From Amycolatopsis sulphurea (GTDB lineage Bacteria > Actinomycetota > Actinomycetes > Mycobacteriales > Pseudonocardiaceae), in assembly GCF_002564045.1 (NCBI RefSeq), contig NZ_PDJK01000002.1, positions 248,001-312,000 on the forward strand: a stretch of DNA of 64,000 bases. Reading direction: 5' to 3'. The notes below the pieces were generated by a model that made no database searches, had not been told where the DNA came from, and worked only from the letters and a program-made list of their open reading frames with translations. The translations under genes and the position numbers were made by a program. Positions 63,467 through 64,000 of this stretch are shown in pieces (position 1 is the stretch's first letter; each line of letters begins with the position of its first letter).

Positions 63467-63622
63467 AAAAACTCTCCGTAGTTCGCGGAAACACCATCGG
63501 ACCAGCAGGGGAGACGATTGTGATGCCCGTCATACCCGTTGGCCTCGCTCGGGATTGCTCCCGTTACAGACCGTTTATCGCACTTACCCCGCCGTTCGCC
63601 GAGCAGCCGTCACCCACCCGGG

Positions 63623-63937
63623 TCACATCGGATTACGGCCGGACGCGGGCACCAGCCGCAGCCGAGGCACCGCCCCAGAGCGGGCCGAAGCGCCGACGGC
63701 AGGCGGCACCTCGAAGGCCGCATCGGCCCGCGTGGGAGGCCCGAACAGCACGCTGACCGCACAGTCGCGGCACGCCGCCCCACGCACCGCACACCGGTCA
63801 CAGTCGACGATGAGCGTCCCGCCCGGATCCGGCGACCGCCCCGGCCCTCCCGGGCACGAAGCACCTGCCCGTGAAACGGCTGCTGCTGGCGGAATACCGG
63901 TCCGCCGGGTGTCCGGCGATGCGCTGGGCTCGGCCAC
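63623..63937 (-). CDS. Small Cys-rich protein of unknown function
   Basis: 104 residues from GTG 63937, with a strong ribosome site (GGAGGAG). The core VDCDRCAVRGAACRDCAVSV then LFGPP, and the end VPRLRLVPASG, match a small actinobacterial family with the pattern CDxCxVRGxxCxDCVVxVLL...GLVPxLRLVP. Four Cys in CxxC-type pairs suggest metal binding. It is upstream of the NlpC/P60 gene on the same strand but separated by a terminator. Function unknown. Confidence 0.65.
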   Translation of the reverse strand: MAEPSASPDTRRTGIPPAAAVSRAGASCPGGPGRSPDPGGTLIVDCDRCAVRGAACRDCAVSVLFGPPTRADAAFEVPPAVGASARSGAVPRLRLVPASGRNPM

Positions 63938-64000
63938 GGTGGCTCCTCCGTCTCCGGGCGTCCGGATCGGGTTCCGGATCGCCTCCGGTTCGCACGGTAG

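Overview
This is a GC-rich actinobacterial chromosome segment. The content points to Pseudonocardiaceae, probably Amycolatopsis or a near relative: a mycobacterium-like his/trp/nad/bio backbone, a type VII secretion (ESX-like) locus with a mycosin, a PimB-type mannosyltransferase, a BsaP biotin synthase partner, many GTG starts, and a family of long palindromic repeats. The genus is an inference from gene content; no rRNA or tRNA gene was recognised.

Layout. 0-7.4 kb: the end of a glutamine-synthetase-family gene, a frameshifted Uma2 relic, then trpE - trp-associated membrane protein - trpC - trpB - trpA on the minus strand, joined by short overlaps. 7.5-11.7 kb: a TetR regulator, then hisF-hisI-DUF1304 and hisH-hisA (minus) around a PPOX/F420-type gene. 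No trpF is present, which fits HisA being the bifunctional PriA. 11.8-19.4 kb: an accessory block with a glutaryl-CoA dehydrogenase, a split transketolase facing SoxR, a LysR relic broken by a MITE-like element, a TetR/MMPL exporter pair with three operator-like palindromes, and a stretch of degenerate repeats. 19.5-23.8 kb: hisD-hisC-hisB, a 52-residue membrane protein and a nitrilase-family amidase.

24.6-43.9 kb: a LuxR response regulator and a T7SS locus: eccB, eccE, eccD, a YbaB-like gene, four associated or candidate-substrate genes, eccC, a secreted trypsin-like protease, two Esx/WXG100 genes, further WXG/PPE/EspC-like genes and mycP. The mycosin has lost all three catalytic residues. 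The locus lies between blocks (his, nad-bio) that are near neighbours in Mycobacterium, as if inserted into a conserved backbone.

44-52 kb: nadA-nadB-nadC with a divergent NrtR-type Nudix regulator and a shared promoter palindrome, a Lon-substrate-binding-domain protein, then bioD-bioB-bsaP-DUF2567. 52-58.2 kb: two tandem SulP-carbonic anhydrase fusions between bioD and bioA. 58.2-64 kb: another MITE-like element, a cytochrome P450, an SRPBCC protein, a degenerate uridine-kinase-like protein, a PimB-like glycosyltransferase, a secreted NlpC/P60 hydrolase with a long leader, and a small Cys-rich protein.

Functionally, the backbone makes Trp, His, NAD and biotin. The T7SS locus would export the small WXG/PPE-like proteins. 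Recurrent small-scale features are MITE-like palindromic elements (seven sites), two tandem duplications of gene 3' ends (mycP, nadB), probable leaderless promoters, and an over-represented CCACAGTGGAC-type word.
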